Positions 57,424 to 64,000 of a stretch of 64,000 bases of DNA are shown here, in pieces; position 1 is the stretch's first letter, and each line of letters begins with the position of its first letter. A model generated the notes under the pieces. It worked only from the letters and a program-made list of their open reading frames with translations, did no database searches and had not been told where the DNA came from. The stretch spans positions 124,001 to 188,000 of the forward strand of contig CAVSNS010000051.1 of assembly GCA_963729325.1 (NCBI GenBank). The letters run 5' to 3'. This DNA comes from JABCYV01 sp963729325. GTDB lineage: Bacteria > Acidobacteriota > Terriglobia > Terriglobales > Acidobacteriaceae. The translations under genes were made by a program, and so were the position numbers.

Positions 57424-58032
57424 ATGAAGAAAACATATTTATTGCTAGCTGTGGTTGCGTGCATGCTGACACCTTCAGCGTTGTTCGGCGTGCGGATTGG
57501 AGAAACAGCGCCAGATTTTGGCGCAGTCGACAGCCGCGGGGGCACTCATCGGCTTTCGGATTCCAAAGGCAAGTTTGTTGTTCTGGAGTGGCACAACCAG
57601 GGTTGTCCCTACACGCAAAAACATTATCAGAGCGGTAACATGCAAAAACTTCAAAAAGAATGGACCGCTCACGGGGTTGTCTGGTACACCGTCATTTCTT
57701 CTGCCCCGGGTCAACAGGGATTCGTCACCGCACAACAGGAAAACGATTACCTGCAACGCATGAACGCTTCTCCTACGGCCGCGTTATTGGATCCCACGGG
57801 TCAGATAGGGCACCTCTACGCAGCCAAGACCACGCCCCACATGATTGTCATTGATCCAGTCGGTGTTCTGGTTTATGACGGCGCGATCGACGACAAACCC
57901 ACAACTGACCAGTCCGATATCGTTACGGCAAAGAATTTCGTGTCTCTTGCGCTTCAGGAAGCCACTTCGGGAAAGCCGGTCAGCACCCCCACATCGCGAC
58001 CATACGGATGTTCAGTGAAGTACGCCAATTGA
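57424..58032 (+). CDS. Thioredoxin-fold redoxin, AhpC/TSA-like, exported
   Basis: A 202-residue exported redoxin (signal KKTYLLLAVVACMLTPSALFG). Fold markers: GETAPDFGAVDSRGG, FVVLEWHNQGCPYTQKHY, HMIVIDPVGVLVYDGAIDD. The active site has a single cysteine, GCPYT, not CxxC; another Cys is near the C-terminus (RPYGCSVKY). Such proteins act as peroxiredoxin-like or thiol partners. Paired with the preceding DsbD N-domain protein in an operon, so disulfide transfer in the periplasm is a reasonable inference. Confidence 0.87.
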   Translation: MKKTYLLLAVVACMLTPSALFGVRIGETAPDFGAVDSRGGTHRLSDSKGKFVVLEWHNQGCPYTQKHYQSGNMQKLQKEWTAHGVVWYTVISSAPGQQGFVTAQQENDYLQRMNASPTAALLDPTGQIGHLYAAKTTPHMIVIDPVGVLVYDGAIDDKPTTDQSDIVTAKNFVSLALQEATSGKPVSTPTSRPYGCSVKYAN

Positions 58033-58132
58033 CCATGGGGAAGAGTGACCAAGTCACCCAGTTCTTCGGATTGCAAGTGTGTGGTCGATCGCCCGGGGTT
58101 GATCGAGAATGTCTCCCCGACGACTCAGATTC

Positions 58133-58160
58133 GCACGGGCGAGGACGCCCGCGCCTACAT
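58133..58160 (+). repeat. GC-rich palindromic element, intergenic copy
   Basis: GCACGGGCGAGGACGCCCGCGCCTACAT, close to the kdsD and lhr elements, downstream of the redoxin gene. Confidence 0.65.
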
Positions 58161-58194
58161 TCCACTCCGTAGAGAACAACAGCAGGTCCCTCCA

Positions 58195-58230
58195 CTGCGC
58201 TCGTTGCGCTCCGCTTCGGTCGGGATGACA
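58195..58230. repeat. GGTCCC...CGGGATGACA dispersed repeat
   Basis: Shares the GGGATGACA end with 9841-9900 and 47594-47621; central part is CTGCGCTCGTTGCGCTCCGC. Confidence 0.45.
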
Positions 58231-58281
58231 AAGTTGTGGCGGGATGGCGCGCGAAGGTATTCGCCTTCGATCACCGAAACC

Positions 58282-59247
58282 TCAGGGAGCACGATCTTCG
58301 CCAGACGAACCGAAACGGTGGTACCAGACTCTGGCCGCACCAATAAGATTGCTATCTTCGCCAAGCGAAGCCACCACTAGCTCTGTCTTGTCGTAGGGAA
58401 CAAAGCGGCAGCTCGCGGCAATGACCGTGCGAATCCTTTCCAAAAAAAGCGTGGCACTTTTCATGATGCTTCCGCCTAGAACGATGGCGTCGGGAACGAA
58501 CATGGTGACCAGATTGGCCAGACCCAAACCAAGATAGCGACCTTCACGTTCGACGGAACGCTGCGCCCACTGATCGCCATCGCTCGCCAGTTCGCAGATT
58601 CGCTTGGCGGTCAGTCCGGCACGGTGCGGATAATCTAGGTGAGCATTGCTTTCCAGCCAACTGACCATAGCCGGACCAGCCGCCAGGGATTCCCAGCACC
58701 CGCGAAAACCACATACGCACAGCGGGCCGGAAGCATCGATCACATGATGACCAATTTCAGGATGGGCCTGGTCCACTCCGCGGTAGACGTGTCCATTGAG
58801 GATGACGCCGACTCCGATGCCAGTACCTACGGTTACGTAAATCAGCCGCGACTTATTTTTCCCCGATCCCCAACCGGCTTCGCCCAGAGCTGAGGCGTCA
58901 GCATCGTTTTCCATTGCGACGGAAACGCCAAAAATCTTTTCCAGGTCTTTGACTGGATTTTTGCCGCGCCAACGGGGAAAGAAGTGCACATCGCCGAATT
59001 CGCCGGTAAACGGATGCACCGGTCCCGTCGATCCGATTCCGATGCCCTGAATCTTCGTACCAGTCTTGGCCGTGGCCGTTTTCAGCATAGCCACCGTGCG
59101 CTCAAGCGCGCTCTCGTAGGGGCCTTCAGGCTGAGTTGCGGATTCCAAACGGAACAGTACTTTGCCCTCTGGATTCACGATCCCAACCGCAATCTTTGTT
59201 CCGCCAATATCGACCGCGCCGACCATGCGTCTCCGAAGTCCAGCCAT
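58282..59247 (-). CDS. ROK family sugar kinase
   Basis: A 321-residue ROK protein with the phosphate motif GAVDIGGTKIAVGI, catalytic base region MENDADASALGEA, the substrate-binding GHHVIDASG and the zinc-binding CVCGFRGCWES. The lack of a DNA-binding domain indicates a kinase (glucokinase or another hexokinase), not a repressor. The substrate is not resolved. Full length. Convergent with the preceding redoxin gene, 249-base gap holding repeats. Confidence 0.92.
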   Translation of the reverse strand: MAGLRRRMVGAVDIGGTKIAVGIVNPEGKVLFRLESATQPEGPYESALERTVAMLKTATAKTGTKIQGIGIGSTGPVHPFTGEFGDVHFFPRWRGKNPVKDLEKIFGVSVAMENDADASALGEAGWGSGKNKSRLIYVTVGTGIGVGVILNGHVYRGVDQAHPEIGHHVIDASGPLCVCGFRGCWESLAAGPAMVSWLESNAHLDYPHRAGLTAKRICELASDGDQWAQRSVEREGRYLGLGLANLVTMFVPDAIVLGGSIMKSATLFLERIRTVIAASCRFVPYDKTELVVASLGEDSNLIGAARVWYHRFGSSGEDRAP

Positions 59248-59332
59248 TTAATGTTTACTCCACTCCACAATCGCAGTCCTCATAAAAGCCGATTTTCGGG
59301 TGGGGATTTTCACTGCGACTGACGGTCACAGC

Positions 59333-60583
59333 TTATGCCGCGGGCGGTTGAACTTCTCGCAGCCGCCGCTCCAGAAAGCGGCGCTCGCTGTCGTTGGTGA
59401 CCAGCGCAAGGGCCCGCTCGTAGCTGCTCGCAGCTTGCTCTGACGATCCAAGACGGCGCAGCAAATCGGCGCGCGCGGCATGCAAGAGGTAGTAGTTGTC
59501 GAGATCGCCGGCTGCGACGAGCGCATCAATGATGGGGAGAGCCGTGTGCGGACCGTTCGCCATGGCAACTGCGACCGCGCGGTTCAGTGAGACGATGGGG
59601 GAAGGTTGCAGGCGCTCGAGAAGATCATAGAGTCGAACGATCTGCGGCCAGTCCGTATCTTCGGGCCGTGATGCCCGACAATGTAAGGCGGCGATGGCGG
59701 CCTGCAGCGCGAATGGACCCGATCCGTCGCGGAGAGCCTCTTCGACCAGTGGCAGCGCCTCGGCAATCTGGCGCTGATCCCATTGGCTGCGGTCCTGCTC
59801 CTCAAGAATGACAATATCTCCAGCCTGGTCCAGACGGGCGTGACGTCGCGCATCATGAAGCAACATGAGGGCCACAAGACCGGTCACTTCCGCCGGAGGT
59901 TGCGGTCCCATCAACGTCCTGACTAGAGATCCCAGGCGGATAGCTTCGGCACAGAGATCGGTTCTCACCAGCGGCCCACCCCGTGTCGCAGCATAACCTT
60001 CATTGAAGACGAGATAGATCACGGTGAGCACAGCCTCGAGGCGGTCCGCCATCTCACTTTTTTCCGGTACGACATAAGGAATGCCGGCGTCGCGAATCTT
60101 GCGCTTGGCGCGCACCAGCCTCTGCGCCATGGTCGGCGTCGGCACCAGGAACGCCCGCGCAATCTCGTCTGTCTCAAGGCCGCATAGCGTGCGGAGGGTT
60201 AGCGCAACCTGCGCCTCCAGCGCGAGCGCCGGGTGACAGCAGGTGAAGATCAGGCGAAGGCGGTCGTCGGGTATTTCGCTGGTTTCGTAGTCCGGTTCGA
60301 AGGAGGGTTCAAGCTCTGGTCCATGGAGTTCCAGCTTTTCGGACAAATTCGCTTGGCGGCGAATGCGGTCGATAGCCTTGTGGCGAGCGGTCTGGACGAT
60401 CCAAGCCCGTGGGAACTCCGGGACGCCAGAAGTCCGCCACTGGTCCACAGCAGCCGTAAATGCTTCCTGTGCAGACTCTTCAGCCAGATCGAAGTCGCCG
60501 ACCATGCCGATCAAGGTAGCAACGATGCGGCCCCAGTCTGAGCGGTAAACTGCTTCAACGGCGGCGGTTGCGTCAGAGGACAT
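59333..60583 (-). CDS. ECF42-type RNA polymerase sigma factor with TPR-like C-terminal extension
   Basis: A 416-residue sigma factor. Region 2 (AVEAVYRSDWGRIVATLIGMVGDFDLAEESAQEAFTAAVDQW) and region 4 (LCGLETDEIARAFLVPTPTMAQRLVRAKRKI) occupy the first 185 residues. The extension has DUF6596-type sequence (VFNEGYAA, CAEAIRLGSLV, LMLLHDARRHARLD) and TPR-like helices. In ECF42 systems this extension is required for activity. It is divergent from DGPF genes, the hallmark of the group, with a matching promoter on each side, so autoregulation is likely. No anti-sigma factor is visible. Confidence 0.92.
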   Translation of the reverse strand: MSSDATAAVEAVYRSDWGRIVATLIGMVGDFDLAEESAQEAFTAAVDQWRTSGVPEFPRAWIVQTARHKAIDRIRRQANLSEKLELHGPELEPSFEPDYETSEIPDDRLRLIFTCCHPALALEAQVALTLRTLCGLETDEIARAFLVPTPTMAQRLVRAKRKIRDAGIPYVVPEKSEMADRLEAVLTVIYLVFNEGYAATRGGPLVRTDLCAEAIRLGSLVRTLMGPQPPAEVTGLVALMLLHDARRHARLDQAGDIVILEEQDRSQWDQRQIAEALPLVEEALRDGSGPFALQAAIAALHCRASRPEDTDWPQIVRLYDLLERLQPSPIVSLNRAVAVAMANGPHTALPIIDALVAAGDLDNYYLLHAARADLLRRLGSSEQAASSYERALALVTNDSERRFLERRLREVQPPAA

Positions 60584-60612
60584 ACCCGATTGTAAATATT
60601 TTCTGATCGGTG

Positions 60613-60639
60613 TGTCGATCTGAACACTCTCCGTTCGAC
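60613..60639. promoter_or_regulatory. ECF42-type bidirectional promoter
   Basis: TGTCGA (60613-60618), 17-base spacer, CGAC (60636-60639) reading toward the DGPF gene. On the other strand the same bases read AGTCGA-N17-CGACA toward the sigma gene. It matches the published ECF42 pattern as I recall it (TGTCGA at -35, CGA[A/T]C or CGAC at -10). Distances to the starts (about 22 bases to 60661, about 30 to 60583) are plausible. Confidence 0.75.
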
Positions 60640-60660
60640 TAACCAGTAAGAGGCAAAGAC

Positions 60661-61029
60661 ATGAAATACATGTTGTTGATTTATTTAGATGAAAAGATCC
60701 TGAGCGAAGCTGAACGGAGCCAGTGCTACAAGGAGTCGACGCAGTATGCTCATGAGCTCAACGCGAACGGCCAATTTCTGGCCACCGCGCCTTTGCACCC
60801 TACCTCAACCGCCACCAGCGTCCGCACGCGGGACGGCAAACGGCTGGTCACGGACGGTCCATTCGCGGAGACGCGCGAACAACTCGGCGGCTTTTTTATG
60901 GTTGACGCGAAAAATCTCGACGAAGCGATCAGCATAGCCTCGAAAATTCCGGCAGGAAAGTGGGGCACGGTTGAGATCCGGCCGGTGATCGAGGTACCGG
61001 GTCTGCCAGAGAGTGCGCGCAAGCAGTGA
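60661..61029 (+). CDS. YCII/DGPF domain protein
   Basis: A 122-residue small protein, MKYMLLIYLDEKILSE... to RPVIEV, with the DGPF motif in VTDGPFAETREQLGGFF. YCII-related proteins are dimeric alpha-beta barrel-like, with unknown function; DGPF proteins are the standard ECF42 neighbours. It starts 22 bases after the promoter at 60613-60639, with GAGG upstream. Probably the first gene of the plus-strand operon. Confidence 0.93.
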   Translation: MKYMLLIYLDEKILSEAERSQCYKESTQYAHELNANGQFLATAPLHPTSTATSVRTRDGKRLVTDGPFAETREQLGGFFMVDAKNLDEAISIASKIPAGKWGTVEIRPVIEVPGLPESARKQ

Positions 61030-61041
61030 GAGGGGGAGAAT

Positions 61042-61248
61042 ATGTGTCCGGCATGCATTCAAAGCGTGGCGCTCGGGGTTGCAGGACTGATGTCGTCCGG
61101 CGGCCTGACCGCTCTGCTGTGCAGGCGAGGACTGCGCTGCCGGGATCGGGACCGGCCACTTCTTAGTTCGGTATTTGTGAAAAAACTTCGGGGGACGAAC
61201 AACGTCCAAAATGCTAAGGAGAGTTCATCATGGCAACGAGCACGATAG
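61042..61248 (+). CDS. Small membrane protein of DUF899/ECF42 loci
   Basis: A 68-residue protein starting MCPACIQSVALGVAGLMSSGGLTALL, a hydrophobic helix after a CPAC motif, ending in a basic stretch VKKLRGTNNVQNAKE. I recall short MCPxC-starting membrane proteins beside DUF899 genes, so this is likely real. It has AGGGGGAG before ATG and overlaps the start of the DUF899 gene by 19 bases. The middle (CRRGLRCRDRDRPLLSS) looks like an insertion or a frame error, since the helix would normally run straight into VKK. Function unknown. Confidence 0.55.
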   Translation: MCPACIQSVALGVAGLMSSGGLTALLCRRGLRCRDRDRPLLSSVFVKKLRGTNNVQNAKESSSWQRAR

Positions 61249-62036
61249 TACATCCGCGACTGGTATCCCGAGCGGAATGGCTGGCCGCACGCAAGGAGCT
61301 ACTGGCGCGCGAAAAGGAGCTCACCAGAGCTCGCGACGAACTGAGCCGGCAGCGCCGCGAGCTTCCCTGGGTCAGAGTCGAAAAGTCATACATCTTCGAC
61401 GGACCGAACGGCAAGGAAACGCTCGCTGATCTCTTCGAAGGACGCAGTCAATTGCTGGTTAAGCATTTCATGTTCGGGCCCGGTTGGAAGGAGGGCTGCG
61501 TGGGCTGCTCATTCGAGGTTGACCATATTGAAGGCGCCCTGGTGCATCTCCAGAATCACGATGTGACATATGTTGCGGTCTCGCGGGCGCCGCTGCCTGA
61601 GATTGAAGCCTTCAAGAAGCGCATGGGCTGGCGCTTCAAGTGGGTTTCGTCCTTTGGCAGCGACTTCAACTATGACTTTCATGTTTCGTTCATCAAGAGC
61701 GATCTTGCCCGGGGTAAGGTTTATTACAACTTCGAGATGTGCGACATCCAGATGGAGGAACTTAGCGGGCGCAGCGTCTTTTACAAGGATGAGGCAGGGG
61801 ACATCTTCCACACTTATTCCACATACGGGCGCGGGGCGGAGGAACTGCTCAGCACCTACGTGGTCCTCGATCTTACCCCGAAGGGCCGCAACGAAACCGG
61901 CCCAAACTACACCTTGGCGGACTGGGTCCGTCACCACGACCGGTATGGCGCCGGCGGGTTTGTGGATGCCACGGGGCGTTACCACGCCGATGAGAAGCCA
62001 GAGTCATGCTGCCATACAGCGGAGAATCATTCTTAG
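61230..62036 (+). CDS. DUF899 (thioredoxin-like) family protein
   Basis: A 268-residue protein of the DUF899 family: ARKELLAREKELTRARDELSRQRRELPWV near residues 20-48, then LVKHFMFGPGWKEGCVGCSFEVDHI (CVGC pair), YVAVSRAPLPEIEAFKKRMGWRF and DIFHTYSTYGRGAEELLSTY. The fold is thioredoxin-like; function is uncertain. Start 61230 has AAGGAGAG upstream. It sits in the ECF42 locus next to VOC and DGPF genes, so its expression is probably controlled by that sigma factor. Confidence 0.92.
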   Translation: MATSTIVHPRLVSRAEWLAARKELLAREKELTRARDELSRQRRELPWVRVEKSYIFDGPNGKETLADLFEGRSQLLVKHFMFGPGWKEGCVGCSFEVDHIEGALVHLQNHDVTYVAVSRAPLPEIEAFKKRMGWRFKWVSSFGSDFNYDFHVSFIKSDLARGKVYYNFEMCDIQMEELSGRSVFYKDEAGDIFHTYSTYGRGAEELLSTYVVLDLTPKGRNETGPNYTLADWVRHHDRYGAGGFVDATGRYHADEKPESCCHTAENHS

Positions 62037-62051
62037 GTAAGGGAGAACGAT

Positions 62052-62525
62052 ATGCAAAAACTCACCACGTGCTTGTGGTTCGATGGGAAGGCGGAGGAGG
62101 CGATGAATTTTTACACCTCCATTTTCAAGGATTCGAAGAAAGGCAAGATCAGTCGTTACGGCGACGGGGCTCCTTTTCCAAAAGCAACCGTGCTGGTCGC
62201 TACCTTCGAACTGCTTGGGCGCGACTTTATGGCGCTGAATGGTGGTCCGCAATTCAAGTTCAACGAGGCTATCTCGTTCGTTGTGAATTGTGAAACGCAG
62301 AAAGAAATCGACGAGTTCTGGGAGAAACTCTCGGCAGGCGGACACAAGGTACAGTGCGGCTGGCTGAAAGACAAGTATGGCGTCTCCTGGCAGATCGTTC
62401 CCACGATTTTGGCGGGGCTGATGTCTGACAAAGACGCCACCAAAACCCAAAGGGTGATGCAAGCCTTGATGCAGATGACAAAACTCGACATTCAAAAGCT
62501 GAAGCAGGCATATGACGGGAAATAG
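62052..62525 (+). CDS. VOC family protein, PhnB/3-demethylubiquinone methyltransferase-like
   Basis: A 157-residue VOC fold protein: LTTCLWFDGKAEEAMNFYTSIF, RYGDGAPFPKATVLVATFELLGRDFMALNGGPQFKFNEAISF, and the C-terminal DKYGVSWQIVPTIL. The family includes metal-dependent small-molecule-binding proteins without a settled role. Fifteen bases after the DUF899 gene, so the same operon. Confidence 0.93.
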   Translation: MQKLTTCLWFDGKAEEAMNFYTSIFKDSKKGKISRYGDGAPFPKATVLVATFELLGRDFMALNGGPQFKFNEAISFVVNCETQKEIDEFWEKLSAGGHKVQCGWLKDKYGVSWQIVPTILAGLMSDKDATKTQRVMQALMQMTKLDIQKLKQAYDGK

Positions 62526-62537
62526 ATTTGTGGCATC

Positions 62538-62565
62538 CGTCGATTTGGTGAGTTCTCATTCGACT
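62538..62565. promoter_or_regulatory. Second ECF42-type promoter
   Basis: CGTCGA (62538-62543), 17-base spacer, CGACT (62561-62565). It has the same spacing and -10 as the promoter at 60613-60639. It lies 59 bases upstream of the second DGPF gene (62624). Confidence 0.65.
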
Positions 62566-62623
62566 TAACAGCAGAGAGAAAGCTGAAGCACTCAATTCAA
62601 AGAGTAATAAGGAGCAAGGACAA

Positions 62624-63040
62624 ATGCGATACATGATGATTGTGAAAGCGACCAGGGACTCCGAAGCCGGCGCCCCTCCTAACCCTGAGCTGATGACTGC
62701 CATCGCGAAACTGGCCGAGGACGCAAGCAAGCGCGGCGTGATGGTAGGCGCCGGAGGGCTCCAGCCGAGTTCGCGGGGAACCCGCATCCGCGTGTCAGGC
62801 GGAAAAACATCCGTCATCGACGGCCCCTTTGCCGAAACGAAGGAACTGGTCGGCGGCTACGCAATTTTCGATCTGAAATCGAAAGAAGAGGCGATCCAGA
62901 TCGGGACTCACTTTATGCAGATCCACGGCGACATCCTTGGACCGTCCTACCAAGGGGAGCTCGAAATTCGTCCGATGTTCGTTGACGGCGAATGCCCCGA
63001 AACAGGGGTAAAGGCCGGAGCTATGAGTTCAACCAACTGA
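62624..63040 (+). CDS. Second YCII/DGPF domain protein
   Basis: A 138-residue protein, MRYMMIVKATRDSEAG..., with the DGPF motif in VIDGPFAETKELVGGY and end LEIRPMF. It is related to the 60661 protein but a different subgroup (GVMVGAGGLQPSSRGTRIR). AAGGAGCAAGG precedes ATG. Its own promoter is at 62538-62565. Function unknown. Confidence 0.93.
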   Translation: MRYMMIVKATRDSEAGAPPNPELMTAIAKLAEDASKRGVMVGAGGLQPSSRGTRIRVSGGKTSVIDGPFAETKELVGGYAIFDLKSKEEAIQIGTHFMQIHGDILGPSYQGELEIRPMFVDGECPETGVKAGAMSSTN

Positions 63041-63057
63041 TTAGGGGGAAGTACACT

Positions 63058-63474
63058 ATGCAATTGAATTCTTATCTTCACTTCAACGGGCAATGCGAAG
63101 AAGCTTTTAAGTTCTATGAGAAATGCCTCGGCGGCAAAATTGACGGCTTGTTTCGTTACGAGGCCGCTCCGGGAACGGAGGGGCAGAGAGTGCCCCCCGA
63201 CTGGCGCAACAAGATCATGCATGCTCGCATGACGGTGGGCGAACAGGTCTTGATGGGTATGGACGCACCTTCAGAGCGCTTCCACAAACCGCAAGGTTTC
63301 CACGTGAACATCGCTGCCAACGACGTAGCCCAGGGAAAGAAACTCTTCGATGCGTTGTCAGAGAAAGGCAACGTCGTCATGCCCTTTGGGCCGACGTTCT
63401 GGGCGGCAGGTTTTGGCATGTTCACAGATCGCTTCGGCATACCGTGGATGGTCAACAGCGAGAATGGTGCCTAA
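63058..63474 (+). CDS. VOC family protein (PhnB-like)
   Basis: A 138-residue VOC protein from the ATG at 63058: QLNSYLHFNGQCEEAFKFYEKCLGG, MTVGEQVLMGMDAPSERFHKPQGFHVNIA, and the C-terminal FGMFTDRFGIPWMVN. Typical PhnB-like length. Start 63058 preferred over 62992, which lies inside the preceding gene, and has GGGGGAA upstream. Part of the same gene row as the second DGPF gene. Confidence 0.93.
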   Translation: MQLNSYLHFNGQCEEAFKFYEKCLGGKIDGLFRYEAAPGTEGQRVPPDWRNKIMHARMTVGEQVLMGMDAPSERFHKPQGFHVNIAANDVAQGKKLFDALSEKGNVVMPFGPTFWAAGFGMFTDRFGIPWMVNSENGA

Positions 63475-63571
63475 CATTTCTCTCGAATGTAGTGTCGGAA
63501 AAATGAATTTGGAAATTCAACGTAGTCGATCCATAAACAGTAATAGAAAATTCAAAAGGAGAACGACGATC

Positions 63572-64000
63572 ATGGCAACAACACCTACACACGAACAAGC
63601 ACAACTACACTTGCAGGTCTATGAACAGCGCCGAGAAGCCCGCCTCCGCCAGGCACGTGACTGGTTCTTCAAGAACTGTTTCGCGGACAACTGGAACGAT
63701 GCGATGCGGATCACTGCTCCAGGAACAGAAGGCGGCACTAATTTCATGATGGTAGTCGGCTATTGGGAGCAAGCCTGCGCGTTGCTGAACTATGGCCTGC
63801 TGCACGATGATCTGTTCTTCGAAACCAGTGGCGAATTCTTCGGCGTCTGGGAACAAATCAAGCCGACCATTGCCGAAGGACGGGAACAATGGGCCAACAA
63901 ACAATTCCTCGCCCATATGGAAAAAGCCGCACAACGCTTTGAGACTTGGATGGAGAAACGCTCCCCGGGCCACATCGCCAAAATGCGCGAGTTCATGAAG
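63572..64000 (+). CDS. Partial gene, unknown function (runs off window end)
   Basis: An open frame from an ATG at 63572 with AAAAGGAGAA upstream, 143 codons without stop to the window end. Segments include DWFFKNCFADNWNDAMRITAPG, MMVVGYWEQACALLNYGLLHDDLFFE and a helical tail. Tentatively similar to DUF4760-like helical proteins, but I am not sure. Incomplete at the 3' end. Confidence 0.6.
   Translation, partial: MATTPTHEQAQLHLQVYEQRREARLRQARDWFFKNCFADNWNDAMRITAPGTEGGTNFMMVVGYWEQACALLNYGLLHDDLFFETSGEFFGVWEQIKPTIAEGREQWANKQFLAHMEKAAQRFETWMEKRSPGHIAKMREFMK

Noticed and set aside
63493..63530. Third ECF42 promoter before the last, partial gene
   Set aside because: TGTCGG occurs but no CGAC follows at 17 bases; the nearest TCGA is at 27.
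1..64000. CRISPR arrays, prophage, integrons, antibiotic resistance genes
   Set aside because: No regularly spaced direct repeats, integrase, phage structural genes or known resistance genes were seen.

Overview
The window looks like a chromosomal segment of a Gram-negative soil bacterium of the phylum Acidobacteriota, probably class Terriglobia (Koribacter/Sulfotelmatobacter-like). This is inferred from gene content: GC-rich coding DNA, Kdo (LPS) genes, an SBBP beta-propeller surface protein, a Ser/Thr kinase with a propeller sensor, PilZ proteins, an ECF42-type sigma factor module, and many short intergenic palindromic repeats. I see no rRNA, no convincing tRNA, no CRISPR array, no phage and no plasmid backbone.

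Layout. 0.2-7.5 kb: two PilZ proteins, a one-polypeptide histidine kinase/NtrC-type regulator, and a heavily frame-disrupted SBBP-repeat surface protein. 7.5-12 kb (minus strand): a PLP-dependent decarboxylase and cytochrome c maturation genes ccmE-ccmA-ccmB-ccmC-ccmD. 12-24 kb: cupredoxin-like secreted protein, GNAT acetyltransferase, M13 metallopeptidase, thiC, MarC, a membrane-anchored unknown, a glutamate carboxypeptidase II-like peptidase and a peroxiredoxin-like protein lacking the peroxidatic cysteine. 24-34 kb: methyltransferase, aromatic amino acid decarboxylase, Ser/Thr kinase, GAF protein, secreted unknown, pyrG, kdsA. 34-40 kb: a REP-associated transposase between inverted REPs, a potassium channel, kdsD, a four-helix-bundle gene between repeat clusters, proS. 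40-52 kb: lipoprotein propeller, class A PBP, TPR protein, kdsC, two paralogous secreted unknowns and a very large Lhr helicase. 52-58 kb: FHA-GAF-sigma54 activator with tandem palindromes upstream, M23 peptidase, unknown, DsbD-type N-domain protein plus redoxin. 58-64 kb: ROK kinase and an ECF42 sigma factor divergent from DGPF/YCII, DUF899 and VOC genes.

How genes work together. kdsA, kdsD and kdsC cover three steps toward Kdo but are dispersed over about 13 kb. The ccm genes form one overlapping operon, and CcmE has a CxxxY rather than HxxxY haem-binding motif. The ECF42 sigma factor and its neighbours share a TGTCGA-N17-CGAC type promoter in two places, suggesting an autoregulated regulon.

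Quality caution. At least a dozen genes need one or more 1-2 base corrections to restore family-like proteins. Several of these indels recur in identical short contexts, so residual sequencing error is at least as likely as gene decay. Coordinates below span the reconstructed gene where this applies. The most novel signal is a GC-rich palindromic repeat inserted in frame inside lhr (three clear copies plus one diverged) and kdsD (once, flanked by a near-direct repeat), reminiscent of Rickettsia palindromic elements.
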